Shown here piece by piece: positions 11,112 to 19,090 of a stretch of 64,000 nucleotides of DNA. The stretch comes from Paucidesulfovibrio gracilis DSM 16080. GTDB taxonomy: Bacteria; Desulfobacterota; Desulfovibrionia; Desulfovibrionales; Desulfovibrionaceae. Location of the stretch: contig NZ_FUYC01000003.1 of NCBI RefSeq assembly GCF_900167125.1, forward strand, positions 310,001 to 374,000. Direction: 5' to 3'. The notes under the pieces were generated by a model. It searched no databases and was not told the origin of the DNA. It saw only the letters and a program-made list of their open reading frames with translations. A program made the position numbers and the translations under genes. How positions within the stretch are numbered: the first letter of the stretch is position 1; every line of letters begins with the position of its first letter.

Positions 11112-11141
11112 GAAAATGGGCGCGGCAGTCACCGCGCCCAT
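11112..11141 (-). terminator. Hairpin between binding-protein and permease genes (possible partial terminator)
   Basis: ATGGGCGCGG / CCGCGCCCAT with a 6-base loop, followed on the minus strand by TTTTCG. A leaky terminator here would give more binding protein than permease, a common arrangement in ABC importer operons. Confidence 0.5.
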
Positions 11142-11172
11142 ACATCGAATCCAAAGGAATCGCAATGTGAAC

Positions 11173-12180
11173 CTATTCAATGACCTTGGCGGCTCGTTCC
11201 AACAGGTCGGCGGGAATGCGTATCCCCATAGCCTCGGCAGCAGCGGGATTCACATGCAGAAGCAGGTCGCGAATGCTTTCAACCGGCGTTGTGGCAGGGT
11301 CAGCCCCTTCTTCAAGGATACGCAGGGCGATATCCGCCGTTTGGATTCCCATTTTGTAGTAATCAACGGCCAGAGCCGCGACGGTGCCGCGAGCCACGGA
11401 GTCGGTATCCCCAGAGAACAACGGCAGATCGTTTTCCTCACAGACTTTGATGGCCGACTCCAGAGCGGACACCACCGTATTATCCAAAGGGATGTAGACG
11501 GCTTCACAACGCCCCACCAAACTCTTCGCTGCCTGATATACGCCGCTGGAATTGTCGATGGTGGCCTCTACAACGGTGATGCCGAAGGGAGCGCATTCTC
11601 GTTTGAGCGCGTCCACCAGCACCACGGAGTTGGTTTCCCCGGCATTGTAGATCACGCCGAGTTCATGAAGATCAGGAAGGAATTCCCGAATCAGGGCCAC
11701 GTGTTGGTCCATGGGACTCATGTCGGTCATGCCCGTGACATTTGCGCCGGGTTCTTCCAGGCTTTTGACGATTCGGGCGCTCACAGGATCGGTTACGCCG
11801 GTAAAGACGACCGGACGATCGTCCACGGCCTGTACCACAGCCTGAGCCGAAGGAGTGGTGATGGCCAGCACCAAGTCCGGCTCTTCGCCTTTGATTTGCT
11901 TGCCGATCTGGGCGTTGATGGCCATGTCGCCCTGAGCGATGTGGTCACTGAACGTGGCCTGAACGCCTTTTTCCGCGAAGCGGTCTTTAAATCCCTGACG
12001 CATGGCATCCAACGAAGGATGCTCGACGATTTGGGAAATGGAAATGTTGTAGGAAGCGGTTTGTTGCTCCGAGGGTTGGGGGACAGTATCGGAAGCTTTG
12101 TCCGCAGCGGGCTGATCGCTGCCGCACCCTGCACAAAGCGCAAGGCAAAGCAGCGCTGAAATCAGGAAAATACGTTTCAT
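11173..12180 (-). CDS. ABC transporter substrate-binding lipoprotein (DUF534/TrpX-like)
   Basis: 335 residues. It starts with a lipoprotein signal peptide whose lipobox LCAGC places the lipid-modified cysteine at Cys19, so the mature protein is membrane-anchored on the periplasmic side. A Ser/Gln/Pro-rich linker precedes the two-lobed periplasmic-binding fold of the DUF534 (COG2984) family, with conserved AITTPSAQA and FTGVTDPV segments. It should deliver substrate to the downstream permease and ATPase. Related TrpX proteins bind tryptophan or tyrosine; the ligand here cannot be read from sequence. It is first in the operon, separated from fliM by a terminator. Confidence 0.9.
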   Translation of the reverse strand: MKRIFLISALLCLALCAGCGSDQPAADKASDTVPQPSEQQTASYNISISQIVEHPSLDAMRQGFKDRFAEKGVQATFSDHIAQGDMAINAQIGKQIKGEEPDLVLAITTPSAQAVVQAVDDRPVVFTGVTDPVSARIVKSLEEPGANVTGMTDMSPMDQHVALIREFLPDLHELGVIYNAGETNSVVLVDALKRECAPFGITVVEATIDNSSGVYQAAKSLVGRCEAVYIPLDNTVVSALESAIKVCEENDLPLFSGDTDSVARGTVAALAVDYYKMGIQTADIALRILEEGADPATTPVESIRDLLLHVNPAAAEAMGIRIPADLLERAAKVIE

Positions 12181-12230
12181 AGAGGATACCTTTGGTTGAA
12201 ATTAGCTTGATGTGGATCAAAAAACATAAT

Positions 12231-12259
12231 GCAAAACAGGCCGGTGTTCAACCGGCCTG
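12231..12259 (-). terminator. Terminator after fliM
   Basis: CAGGCCGGT / ACCGGCCTG, a perfect 9-bp stem with a 5-base loop, followed on the minus strand by TTTTGC. It is 31 bases past the fliM stop and insulates the ABC operon. Confidence 0.8.
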
Positions 12260-12289
12260 CTGTATGAAATGCTCGTTGAACAGGAAAGG

Positions 12290-13267
12290 TCAGAAGCGGA
12301 TTTCTTCTTCCTTCATCACTTGAAAGGCTTTGTTTCCCTTGACCCTGCCGGGTAAGCCCATGAATTTTCGGACGCCTTCCACCTCTGCTTCAAGCAGGTT
12401 GTCTTCGTCCGTGTCCAACAGGAGAATGTCACCAGGCGTAAGGTCCAGCAGTTGTCGGCCGGTGATGGTGGTATGGCCAAGTCGGACAACCAGTTCTACC
12501 GGCGTCTCCATGAGACGTTCCTTAAAGCGGTTGATCCAGACGTGGTCCACTTCCAAACGTTCCGACTGAAAAGAGGCGTGCAGTTTAGAGCGGATTGGCT
12601 CCATCGTGGCATAGGGAAGGCAGACGATAAGGGAGCCGATGGCGTTTTCCAGTTCCACTTCGAACGTCACGACAATGACCACATCCGAAGGGGGGACAAT
12701 GGCGGCAAATTGTGGGTTAACCTCGGTGCGGACCATTTCCACGTGGACTTCGTGCACCGGCTTCCAGGAGTCTTCCATATTCGTCAACGCGATTTTTACC
12801 ACGCGGTCCACAATGGCCTGCTCAATAGGTGTGAAATCGCGCCCTTCCACCTTCGGCTGACTGCCTGCGCCGCCAAAAAAACTTTCCACAAGCGCAAAGA
12901 CCAGTCTAGAATCCACCACAAGAATGGCATTGCCGCGCAATGGATCCATTTTAAAAATAGAGATCGAAGTGGGAACCGGCAACGAACGCATGAAGTCGCC
13001 GAATTTGGACATATCGATGGAGATAGGGTTGATGTCAACCCGTTTGCGCATCGTGTTGGCCAGGGCATTGGTGGCAAGACGGGCAAAGCGGTCGTTGACG
13101 ATTTCCAGGACCGGCATACGGCCCCGAATGATGCGGTCCTGGTTGGCAAGGTCAAAAGACACAACGCCGGAATCATCTTCCGGCAGGTCGGTCTCGGTCT
13201 CTACGTCCCCCCCGGAAAGTCCGCGCAGCAGCGCATCAACTTCATCTTGTTCAAGAATTTTGCTCAT
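12290..13267 (-). CDS. fliM: Flagellar motor switch protein FliM
   Basis: 325 residues. The N-terminal EQDEVDALL (5-13) is the segment that binds phosphorylated CheY. The middle domain has the GxG-containing face (FFGGAGSQPKVEGR) and the C-terminal SpoA/FliN-like domain ends at LPGRVKGNKAFQV. It forms part of the cytoplasmic C-ring with FliG and FliN and sets rotation direction. It stands alone here, away from other flagellar genes, and is bounded by a terminator downstream. Confidence 0.96.
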   Translation of the reverse strand: MSKILEQDEVDALLRGLSGGDVETETDLPEDDSGVVSFDLANQDRIIRGRMPVLEIVNDRFARLATNALANTMRKRVDINPISIDMSKFGDFMRSLPVPTSISIFKMDPLRGNAILVVDSRLVFALVESFFGGAGSQPKVEGRDFTPIEQAIVDRVVKIALTNMEDSWKPVHEVHVEMVRTEVNPQFAAIVPPSDVVIVVTFEVELENAIGSLIVCLPYATMEPIRSKLHASFQSERLEVDHVWINRFKERLMETPVELVVRLGHTTITGRQLLDLTPGDILLLDTDEDNLLEAEVEGVRKFMGLPGRVKGNKAFQVMKEEEIRF

Positions 13268-13466
13268 AGCCCGTAATCCTCAATGCGTTTGGACAATATC
13301 CCGGGTTGGCCTGGGCGTGTTTTGGGGCATTGCCTATAAAACAAGCAAAAAACGCGCCGATTTTGGACGGATCATGCGTGGGTCTATTCAGCCTACACCA
13401 TGCCGCGCAAGAATGGCAATGGGCACAAAAGCGGTATGAAAATTTTTGAGTCAAAAAGACGACGGG

Positions 13467-14708
13467 TTATTGTGGGGACAACGATGTCAGCCGAACGACG
13501 GATACGCCGGGATCCCGATGCTGCAACCAATCTTGCAACGCCCGAACCGTCTGGTCATGGGGGTGCCCGATAGCGATGGCAACGCCTTGGCGTTGGGCAA
13601 GACGTTCCGTTTTTTTGAGTTGAAGCAAAATGTCCTGAATAGCAAGTGAGTTGTCAAGAAACACGTCCCGACCATAAAAAGGCAGGTTCTTTTCCTGAGC
13701 GGCGCGATAGCCTGCAGACCGGGAAGTGGTGCGGCTGTCGAGGAAAAAAAGTCGTCTGGACTTAAGTTGCTCCATGAGGCAGCGCATTCCGGAGAGGTCT
13801 GAGGTAAAACGCGATCCCATATGATTATTGACACCAACGGCCTCGGGAACCTGATCCAGATTCCAACGGATGGTTTTGTCGAGGGATTCTCGAGTCATGG
13901 AAGTGAACAATGCGTTTTTACCAGGATTGTCTCCGGGGTATCCAATGGGTTCCATAGGCAGATGCACCAGGATGTCGAGGTCGTGCTGCCGGGCCAACGC
14001 ACGCACCTCGGCAGCGTGCGACGAAGCGGGCCAGACCGCAAAGGTCACAGGGGCTGGTAATGCGGCAAGCGCACGTGCAATCCGCATGTTTTCTCCCATA
14101 TCATCAATGACGATCACAACCTTTGGTCCGCGCACCGTGGGTTGATACGGTGGAGGGGCGCCGACGAAACGGTGTGTCTCCACGCCTGCTATACGTATCA
14201 CCACCGCACCGTGGCTTTCGAGCGAAACGGAAAACGTGTCGTTCGGCAAAACAGCTTCAAGCGATGTTTTGAGCTGTGTCGCGGAAACGGCCTCTGGCAG
14301 GTGCAAAACCTGACGGGTATAGGGATCGCCATTGCAGCACAAAAACTGGACATCCTCAAATTCTATATCCGACGTGGGCGCGCCAGCCACCCGCAAAACT
14401 TCCAGCAACGCGGAATCTGCAATTTGAACATAGTGCTCCATGCTGCCTGGCTGGTAAATCTCCGTACCCTGAGAGATCACCGGAGTACGCACGATTCCTT
14501 GTCTTGCGGAATGAACGGCGGCGTCTGGCGACTCGTTCCAAACACTTTGCAGCAGCAAAAGAAAGATGAGAGCCAGCCCAAGGGTAATAAGTGGGGCAGG
14601 CCGCAATAGTCCTGTTGCCAGAGACTTCCACCGCATTCTCCGCGGGGAGGAGTCCTGGTTGGAATCCTCCCCACGGAGGGGGATTTTCTTGTCGGGATCG
14701 TGTGACAT
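13467..14708 (-). CDS. Divergent polysaccharide deacetylase family protein (YibQ/DUF610)
   Basis: 413 residues. The N-terminus is cytoplasmic and basic, followed by one transmembrane helix near residues 34-53 (LITLGLALIFLLLLQSV), then an extracytoplasmic region. The C-terminal half is the divergent polysaccharide deacetylase domain with VIDDMGENMRIA, ILVHLPMEP, NNHMGSRFT and AIGHPHDQT. The catalytic details of this family are not established; homologues are usually encoded next to an EnvC-like protein and a carboxy-terminal protease, exactly as here, suggesting a role in peptidoglycan remodelling. Third gene of that cluster, 39 bases after the protease gene. Confidence 0.88.
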   Translation of the reverse strand: MSHDPDKKIPLRGEDSNQDSSPRRMRWKSLATGLLRPAPLITLGLALIFLLLLQSVWNESPDAAVHSARQGIVRTPVISQGTEIYQPGSMEHYVQIADSALLEVLRVAGAPTSDIEFEDVQFLCCNGDPYTRQVLHLPEAVSATQLKTSLEAVLPNDTFSVSLESHGAVVIRIAGVETHRFVGAPPPYQPTVRGPKVVIVIDDMGENMRIARALAALPAPVTFAVWPASSHAAEVRALARQHDLDILVHLPMEPIGYPGDNPGKNALFTSMTRESLDKTIRWNLDQVPEAVGVNNHMGSRFTSDLSGMRCLMEQLKSRRLFFLDSRTTSRSAGYRAAQEKNLPFYGRDVFLDNSLAIQDILLQLKKTERLAQRQGVAIAIGHPHDQTVRALQDWLQHRDPGVSVVRLTSLSPQ

Positions 14709-14747
14709 GAAGCGATGCGTCGAGCCGTTGCGGTTGTCAGCGGTCGA

Positions 14748-16046
14748 TTAGTTGATCTCAGAAATCCTGGGCAGGCTGCGCACGATTTCCAAGGCCAAAC
14801 GGAGCTGGTTGTCCTTACGCAACATTTCAGCCCCCTTGCTTTCCTTGGAGTCCTTGTCACTGGACTCGCTGGAACCGTTGGCATTTTCCAGGTGGCCGGA
14901 CAAATCTTTCTCCCGCAGAGTCATGCGGCGGAACATTTCCGTGTCCTTATCTTCCTTGGGGGGAACCACGAATGGAATGCGAAGGTCCGGCATAATGCCC
15001 TCCGCCTGGATAGAACGACCGCTGGGCGTATAATAGAGTGCCATGGTTAATTTAATACCGGATCCGTCGGGCAACGGCACAATCTGCTGCACCGAGCCTT
15101 TGCCGAAACTGCGATCGCCCAGCAGAAGCGCGCGGTTGTGATCCTGGAGCGCTCCAGCCACAATTTCTGAAGCGGATGCGGAACCGGCGTTGATCAACAC
15201 AACCATGGGAGCCGTGATGTCGGAGGACTGGGCTTTGGCCATGTAGTCCCGGCGGCCTCGGCCTTCACGGCCCTGAATGTAGACCAGCAAGCCCTTGTCC
15301 AGAAAAGTGTCGGAAACCTGAATGGCTTGATCAAGCAATCCACCGGGGTTGTTTCGCAGATCCAGAACAACGCCCTTGATTTCATGATCGGCCCGGTATT
15401 CATCAATCTTGGAATGCAGGTCTTCGGTCGTGGTTTCATTAAAGCGTGTCAGACGAATGTACAGATAGCCGCTGTCAAGTTCCTCGGTTTTGACGCTGAT
15501 CAGTGGGATGGTGCCTCGCGTGATATTCACTTCCACAGGTCGGTTTTCCTCGGGATGCAGCACTGTGAGGCTGACGTCGGTTCCTTCTTTCCCTCGGATT
15601 CTGTCCACCGCATCCATGAGCGACATGCCTTTCGTGGATTCTCCATTGATTTCAAGAATAAAATCGCCGGCAAGCAGACCCGCCTTGTATGCGGGAGTAT
15701 CCTCAATGGGGGAAACCACGATGAGTTGGCCATTGTCCATGCTGATTTCAATGCCGATTCCAGAAAAACGTCCACTGGTGCTCTCTTGCATTTCCTTGAA
15801 TTCTTCCGAAGTCAGATATGCGGAGTGCGGATCAAGCTGCTCAAGCATGCCTTTTATGGAGTCTTCAATGAGCTGTGTGCGGGAGATGTCTTCAACATAG
15901 GAGCTTTCCACGATGTCCAATACCTGACTAAAACGCTTGAGCGCGTCCAGATGGTTTGTTTCCGCAGCGCTGGAGGCAGCAGGGCCGCTTGAAATGGTCA
16001 GACCGAACATCAGCAGAAAGGTACACACCCAAAGGGCAAGTCGCAT
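14748..16046 (-). CDS. ctpA: Carboxy-terminal processing protease (S41 family)
   Basis: 432 residues from the ATG at 16046, chosen because a GGAGG site lies five bases upstream; the frame is open 16 codons further. A signal peptide (MRLALWVCTFLLMFG) is followed by a PDZ domain (roughly residues 85-170) and the S41 protease domain. The catalytic serine is in GSASASEI and the lysine in SFGKGSVQ. A charged Ser/Lys tail (SSESSDKDSKESKG) precedes a helical C-terminus. It degrades or trims exported proteins, often cell-wall hydrolases. It is in an operon with the EnvC-like gene upstream and the YibQ-like gene downstream. Confidence 0.95.
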   Translation of the reverse strand: MRLALWVCTFLLMFGLTISSGPAASSAAETNHLDALKRFSQVLDIVESSYVEDISRTQLIEDSIKGMLEQLDPHSAYLTSEEFKEMQESTSGRFSGIGIEISMDNGQLIVVSPIEDTPAYKAGLLAGDFILEINGESTKGMSLMDAVDRIRGKEGTDVSLTVLHPEENRPVEVNITRGTIPLISVKTEELDSGYLYIRLTRFNETTTEDLHSKIDEYRADHEIKGVVLDLRNNPGGLLDQAIQVSDTFLDKGLLVYIQGREGRGRRDYMAKAQSSDITAPMVVLINAGSASASEIVAGALQDHNRALLLGDRSFGKGSVQQIVPLPDGSGIKLTMALYYTPSGRSIQAEGIMPDLRIPFVVPPKEDKDTEMFRRMTLREKDLSGHLENANGSSESSDKDSKESKGAEMLRKDNQLRLALEIVRSLPRISEIN

Positions 16047-16100
16047 AATATCCTCCAAGAAAGGGGTGCTTGAGAGTATGGGGTGGACACCCAAACTCGA

Positions 16101-17195
16101 TTACTCCGGAAAAAGCCACACAACGGGGTTAATGGGTTTCTGACCAAAACGCAATTCGAAATAAAGTCCGGAGCCTTGCACGGCCGGATAAACGCCTGCC
16201 GTTCCCAAAGGCTCATCCTTTTCTACTTCCTGTCCCACTTGAACCATACTCGTGCCTAAAAAGGCATAGAGACTGTAATAGTCGTGGCCGTGGTATACGA
16301 TGACTACGCGGCCAAAGCCGCGCAATACGTCATTGTGTACCACTTTCCCCCAAAATACGGAACGGATTTCCTCTCCCGGGTCGGTGCGTATGCCGATTCC
16401 TCGGTGGGGCGGGGATGCGCCGGGTTCGAAGGAAACCGTTACGGCGCCATGCACAGGCCAGGGCAGAAAACCTTTATTCTCGGCAAACCGTTTGGTTTTT
16501 TGGCTTTTGAGGCGATAGTTCAGTTCCTTGATGGTGGCCAGGATGGAGCGTAACTCTTCTTCCAGGTTGTGCCGTTTGCCGCGTACACGTTGTAGAATGG
16601 AACGGAGCTGCAGTCGTTTACGGAGCAATTGGTCCTTGCTTTGGTTCACTTCAGCCAGCCGAGCTTCGGCCTTGATGCTCAACGTCTGCTGCCGGGCAAG
16701 GTTTTCAGCCCGCTCGCGGGTTGCTTGAACCGCTTGGGCAAATACGGACAAAACACGGCGATAGACCGCAGCCAGCCATTGGAAACGGCGATCCGCTTCT
16801 TCCCAGGAGGTAATTCCGGAAAAACGATTCCGCAGATTGCGCATATGGACAGGCCAAATACCGCGTACCAATCGTACTAAATCCTTCCCGATGGCCTTGC
16901 GCCGGGCCTGCAGACGAAAATATTCCGCGCGCAGTTCCTCTTCGCGGGTCCGCAGGGAATCAAGAGCGTCTTGTCGTTGGGCAACCTCTTGAGCCAACAT
17001 TTTGATTTCCTGCTCTGTCTGTTGAAGATCCTGCCCTAGAGCATGCTCCTGGCTTTTCAGTTCCTGGAGCGATTCCTGGCGTTCTCCGGCCTGTTCCCGG
17101 TTCTGTTCCAAAGCCTCTTGGAGATCCTGGGCCGAAACCGGGACGGCTATGCACAGCAAAAGGCAAAAGGGTACAAGGAACAGGCAGCAACGCAT
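16101..17195 (-). CDS. envC: EnvC-like murein hydrolase activator (M23/LytM fold)
   Basis: 364 residues. A signal peptide ends near PVSAQ (residue 23), followed by about 180 residues of coiled coil rich in Gln, Glu, Arg and Lys, then a C-terminal LytM domain. The zinc-binding residues of active M23 peptidases look incomplete: the first motif is HRGIGI rather than HxGxD, the expected YAHL is YAFL, and LHFE is LYFE. This points to a non-catalytic activator of amidases, as for E. coli EnvC. Acts in the periplasm at division. It lies four bases after the upstream glycosylase stop, so it is cotranscribed. Confidence 0.92.
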   Translation of the reverse strand: MRCCLFLVPFCLLLCIAVPVSAQDLQEALEQNREQAGERQESLQELKSQEHALGQDLQQTEQEIKMLAQEVAQRQDALDSLRTREEELRAEYFRLQARRKAIGKDLVRLVRGIWPVHMRNLRNRFSGITSWEEADRRFQWLAAVYRRVLSVFAQAVQATRERAENLARQQTLSIKAEARLAEVNQSKDQLLRKRLQLRSILQRVRGKRHNLEEELRSILATIKELNYRLKSQKTKRFAENKGFLPWPVHGAVTVSFEPGASPPHRGIGIRTDPGEEIRSVFWGKVVHNDVLRGFGRVVIVYHGHDYYSLYAFLGTSMVQVGQEVEKDEPLGTAGVYPAVQGSGLYFELRFGQKPINPVVWLFPE

Positions 17196-17198
17196 TAT

Positions 17199-17861
17199 TC
17201 ACTCCAAAAATGATTCCAGGGGGCAGCCTGAACAGTGAGGTGCCTTTTTTGCGCACCAGCCATTGCCTACCCTGACCAAAAGGGCATGAAATTCATTGCA
17301 TAGCTTGAAGTCTAGGTGAAGGGAATCCATGAAAAGAGCCTGGAGTTCATGATAGTCGGCCTCCTCATGAATCAATCCATGCCGTTGCGCGATGCGAGCC
17401 GTGTAGGCATCGACGACGAACACGGGGTGTTCCAGCGCGTAACACAAAATCGAGTCCGCGGTTTCCGGTCCCACTCCTTTAATGGAGAGGAGCAACGGGC
17501 GGAGATCCATCCAGGAGTATTTTCGCAAAGCACTCAGTTGTTCGTCGGGTTCCCCTTGAGAATGCGTATCCAGAAAGTCGAGTAGAGCCATGAGTCGGGC
17601 GGCTTTCATACGATAGTACCCTGAAGGGCGTATCAATATCTCCAGTTGATCTTTGGAAAGTTTGCAAAGTTCGGTCGGGGACAGCAGGTCGGCGGATCGA
17701 AGGTTGCCAATGGCTTTTGCTGCGTTGGACCAGTTGGTATTTTGTGCCAGGATGGTCCCCACGGCAACTTCAAAAGGTGTTCGTGCGGGCCACCAGCCAC
17801 TGGGGCCGAGCCGGTCCAGCATGGTTTGATACATGTCTGCAAGGGTCCGCCCCGGGCGCAC
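17199..17861 (-). CDS. Endonuclease III-like HhH-GPD DNA glycosylase
   Basis: 220 residues from a GTG at 17861; an ATG nine codons later (17834) is an alternative. The helix-hairpin-helix is IKGVGPETADSIL, with the catalytic aspartate in FVVDAYT. The position of the Endo III lysine (GRKTA) is a glutamate here (GPETA), so it should be a monofunctional glycosylase rather than a lyase. The C-terminal iron-sulfur motif has three cysteines (C-x6-C-x2-C), but the fourth is replaced by the LESFLE end of the protein. It removes damaged bases; which ones is unknown. It lies directly after prmA and before envC. Confidence 0.9.
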   Translation of the reverse strand: MRPGRTLADMYQTMLDRLGPSGWWPARTPFEVAVGTILAQNTNWSNAAKAIGNLRSADLLSPTELCKLSKDQLEILIRPSGYYRMKAARLMALLDFLDTHSQGEPDEQLSALRKYSWMDLRPLLLSIKGVGPETADSILCYALEHPVFVVDAYTARIAQRHGLIHEEADYHELQALFMDSLHLDFKLCNEFHALLVRVGNGWCAKKAPHCSGCPLESFLE

Positions 17862-17864
17862 GGA

Positions 17865-18731
17865 TTAAGCCTCCGTCCAGATCAGAGCCACCCATTCCCC
17901 CTGAACCCGACGTTCCGGTTCACCGAGACCGCAGGCCATATAAGCGTCCACAACGGCCTGCCCCTGTTCTTCCAGAATTCCGGAAAGAATTAGGCTTCCG
18001 CCGGGGGCCACGGTACGGCGCAACCGTGGAGCCATCTCAATGAGTGGGCCGGAAAGGATGTTGGCGACAACAACTTCGAATTGTTCGTCATCCTCCAACA
18101 ACTCCAGACTCCCGGTGGCCAGTTCGATATGTTCGGCCATACCGTTGGTTTCCACGTTTTCTCTGGCGCAGGCGACCGCGTCGGGATCTATGTCCAGTCC
18201 TTTCCCGTTCCGTCCCAGCATGGCCAGGCCAATGGAGAGAATGCCGGACCCTGTACCCAAATCCAAAAAATTGCCGGGCTGGGGGGCATCGGACCCAAAG
18301 AGATCCGACAATGCAGCCAGGCACAAGGACGTGGTCGCATGATGCCCGGTGCCGAACGCCATTTTGGGTTCAATGATGATGGGCGTCATGTCGGGCGAGG
18401 CCTTGTCCTTAAGCCAGGGGGGCAACACTTCAAAGCGTTCACCGCAGGCAACGGGAACAAAAAAATCCATCCACCCCATGGCCCAGTTTTCTGGAACGCG
18501 TTCTTCTACTGTAGGTTCGGATTCCGGCCAGCGTTGCCGGGCTTGTGCGGCTACAGCATCGGCCTTGGCAGGCGTTTCAAAAAATACCCGACAGCGGACC
18601 CCTTCGGGGGTCTCCTCCTCCTCCCAGCCTGCTCCGGTCCGTTCGGACAGAAAAGCAGCCACATCTTCGGTGGTATCAATCTCTTCGCGGGAGGGAACCG
18701 TAAATTGTACTTGGTAGAGCATGATGGTCAT
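17865..18731 (-). CDS. prmA: Ribosomal protein L11 methyltransferase
   Basis: About 288 residues. The N-terminal substrate-recognition domain starts LYQVQFTVP and the C-terminal Rossmann methyltransferase has FLDLGTGSGILSIGLA, GLDIDP and VVANILSGPLIE, the PrmA hallmark. It trimethylates L11. I place the start at the ATG at 18731; the ATG at 18722 is also possible, and neither has a strong ribosome binding site. A perfect 7-bp hairpin sits just upstream at 18748-18769. The glycosylase gene follows three bases after the stop. Confidence 0.93.
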   Translation of the reverse strand: MTIMLYQVQFTVPSREEIDTTEDVAAFLSERTGAGWEEEETPEGVRCRVFFETPAKADAVAAQARQRWPESEPTVEERVPENWAMGWMDFFVPVACGERFEVLPPWLKDKASPDMTPIIIEPKMAFGTGHHATTSLCLAALSDLFGSDAPQPGNFLDLGTGSGILSIGLAMLGRNGKGLDIDPDAVACARENVETNGMAEHIELATGSLELLEDDEQFEVVVANILSGPLIEMAPRLRRTVAPGGSLILSGILEEQGQAVVDAYMACGLGEPERRVQGEWVALIWTEA

Positions 18732-19090
18732 CTTCAATTGGAGTTGCGACCTGAACAGCAGATCAGGTCTTGGTGTAGATGGTGGAGCGTTTTCCTGTGT
18801 ATGCAGCCTGAGGAAGGGTCGCTACCCAGGCGTGTTTCTTTCAGAATACGAGGCATGAGGATCCGTTTGATGCATATAGGGGAAAAACGGGTTCCACGCC
18901 ATCCTGACAGGCGAGGCGGTCCAAGGGAAACGGTTCGTTGTTTCGTGTGGACTTAATGCTCGGCACGGACTTCTCTCTAACTGGTCCGCACCATAGCCGG
19001 GTCCGTGGCTTTTGGTCAATGCAGGCTGATAAAGCCCAGTCCGGGACGGCACCGGAAGTGGTATTGCGGTGCCGTCCCGAAGATAGTGGG
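18732..19090. other. Intergenic region, no gene recognised
   Basis: About 360 bases between argD and prmA (both on the minus strand). It holds a perfect 7-bp hairpin GACCTGA / TCAGGTC (18748-18769) in the prmA leader and the long GC-rich hairpin at 19042-19079. The stretch 18770-19041 contains several short inverted repeats, but I could not match it to a known RNA or find a convincing short ORF. Confidence 0.5.
19042..19079 (-). terminator. Terminator-like hairpin after argD
   Basis: CGGGACGGCACC / GGTGCCGTCCCG, a perfect 12-bp stem with a 14-base loop, located 12 bases past the argD stop. There is no T-run after it on the minus strand, so it may act with Rho or as an mRNA 3' stabiliser. Confidence 0.55.

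Noticed and set aside
11071-12159. Long plus-strand open frame opposite the binding-protein gene
   Set aside because: The minus strand encodes a clear lipoprotein with lipobox; the plus frame has no recognisable domain.
12290-13267. Possible flagellar operon around fliM
   Set aside because: No other flagellar genes lie next to it; it is bounded by a terminator and an unrelated ABC operon.
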